A stretch of DNA of 6,407 nucleotides, taken from the NCBI GenBank assembly GCA_041686955.1, contig JAWLCV010000138.1:1-6407 (forward strand). Direction: 5' to 3'. This DNA comes from UBA7803 sp041686955 (GTDB taxonomy: Bacteria; Pseudomonadota; Gammaproteobacteria; Pseudomonadales; Azotimanducaceae). How positions within the stretch are numbered: the stretch's first letter is position 1; each line of letters starts with the position of its first letter. Position numbers and translations under genes: made by a program. The notes under the pieces were generated by a model, which was not told the origin of the DNA, did no database searches, and saw only the letters and a program-made list of their open reading frames with translations. This document shows, piece after piece, positions 6,046 to 6,407 of the stretch.

Positions 6046-6407
6046 ATGGAACGCAAAGGCCTCATCCTCGCCGGCGGCTCGGGAACCCGCCTCTACCCCC
6101 TGACCATGGGGGTGAGCAAGCAGCTCCTGCCCGTCTACGACAAGCCGATGATCTACCACCCGCTGACGACCCTGATGTACGCCGGCATCCGCGACATCCT
6201 GGTCATCTCCACGCCCACCGATCTGCCGCGCTTCGCCTGCCTGCTCGGCGACGGCGCGGCCTGGGGCATCAACATCCGCTACGCCGAGCAGCCCTCCCCC
6301 GACGGGCTCGCCCAGGCGTTCCTCATCGGCCGCGATTTCATCGGCAATGCGCCCTGCACCCTGGTGCTCGGCGACAACATCTTCTATGGGCACGATCTGG
6401 GCAGCAC
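6046..6407 (+). CDS. rmlA: Glucose-1-phosphate thymidylyltransferase, N-terminal part
   Basis: Partial gene running off the right edge; 120 codons plus two bases are visible. RmlA (RfbA) makes dTDP-glucose from dTTP and glucose-1-phosphate, the first step to dTDP-L-rhamnose and other dTDP-6-deoxy sugars. The nucleotidyltransferase motif GGSGTRLYPLT (10-20) is intact, followed by SKQLLPVYDKPMIY (24-37), QPSPDGLAQAF (82-92) and LGDNIFYGH (108-116), which carries the metal-binding Asp110. These blocks distinguish it from GalU and RfbF. The start codon follows the kpsE stop by 15 bases, with only a weak purine-rich ribosome binding site (AGAAGAAG). By spacing it belongs to the same transcript and suggests that the capsule glycan contains a dTDP-derived sugar. 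rmlBCD would be expected downstream but are not visible. Confidence 0.93.
   Translation, partial: MERKGLILAGGSGTRLYPLTMGVSKQLLPVYDKPMIYHPLTTLMYAGIRDILVISTPTDLPRFACLLGDGAAWGINIRYAEQPSPDGLAQAFLIGRDFIGNAPCTLVLGDNIFYGHDLGS

Noticed and set aside
4927..6393. Minus-strand open frame of 488 codons antisense to kpsE and rmlA
   Set aside because: Same cause: it mirrors kpsE and rmlA, has low-complexity Ala/Gly/His/Val composition and no motif.

Overview
The window looks like a piece of draft chromosome or metagenome scaffold from a GC-rich Gram-negative proteobacterium, most likely a gammaproteobacterium. The reasons are a group 2 (KpsMTED-type) capsule export operon, a TonB-dependent outer-membrane receptor with a Fur box, and strong G/C preference at third codon positions. 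I cannot assign a genus. A run of 100 N at 4769-4868 marks a scaffold join.

Layout. Positions 1-329 (minus strand) hold the first 109 codons of a FecA-like TonB-dependent receptor that runs off the left edge. Its promoter (minus strand, 367-395) has a near-perfect Fur palindrome filling the spacer between -35 and -10, so iron repression is well supported. Positions 330-717 are intergenic. They also hold a strong sigma70-type promoter (472-499) facing right, followed by a leader of about 210 nt with two clear hairpins and a weak ops-like GGTAGC element. From 718 onward all genes lie on the plus strand and are packed with overlaps or minimal spacing: kpsS (718-2004), a small unrecognised lipoprotein (2006-2386), kpsD (2383-4080), kpsM (4080 to the gap), the last codons of kpsT (gap to 4954), kpsE (4951-6030) and the start of rmlA/rfbA (6046 to the right edge).

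How the genes fit together. KpsS acts at the lipid end of the glycan, where it primes the Kdo linker on phosphatidylglycerol. KpsM and KpsT form the inner-membrane ABC transporter, KpsE bridges the periplasm, and KpsD forms the outer-membrane exit path. RmlA begins a dTDP-sugar supply block, which suggests that a dTDP-derived sugar such as rhamnose is in the capsule or another surface glycan. The small lipoprotein between kpsS and kpsD is the least explained gene.

The main correction for a reader is that the N run should not be read as 100 bases inside one gene. The upstream frame is KpsM, while the downstream frame is different and reads as the C-terminus of KpsT. The gap therefore hides the end of kpsM and nearly all of kpsT, probably some 600-700 bases. 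I see no wholly new system here. The best candidates for novelty are the structured capsule leader and the small lipoprotein.
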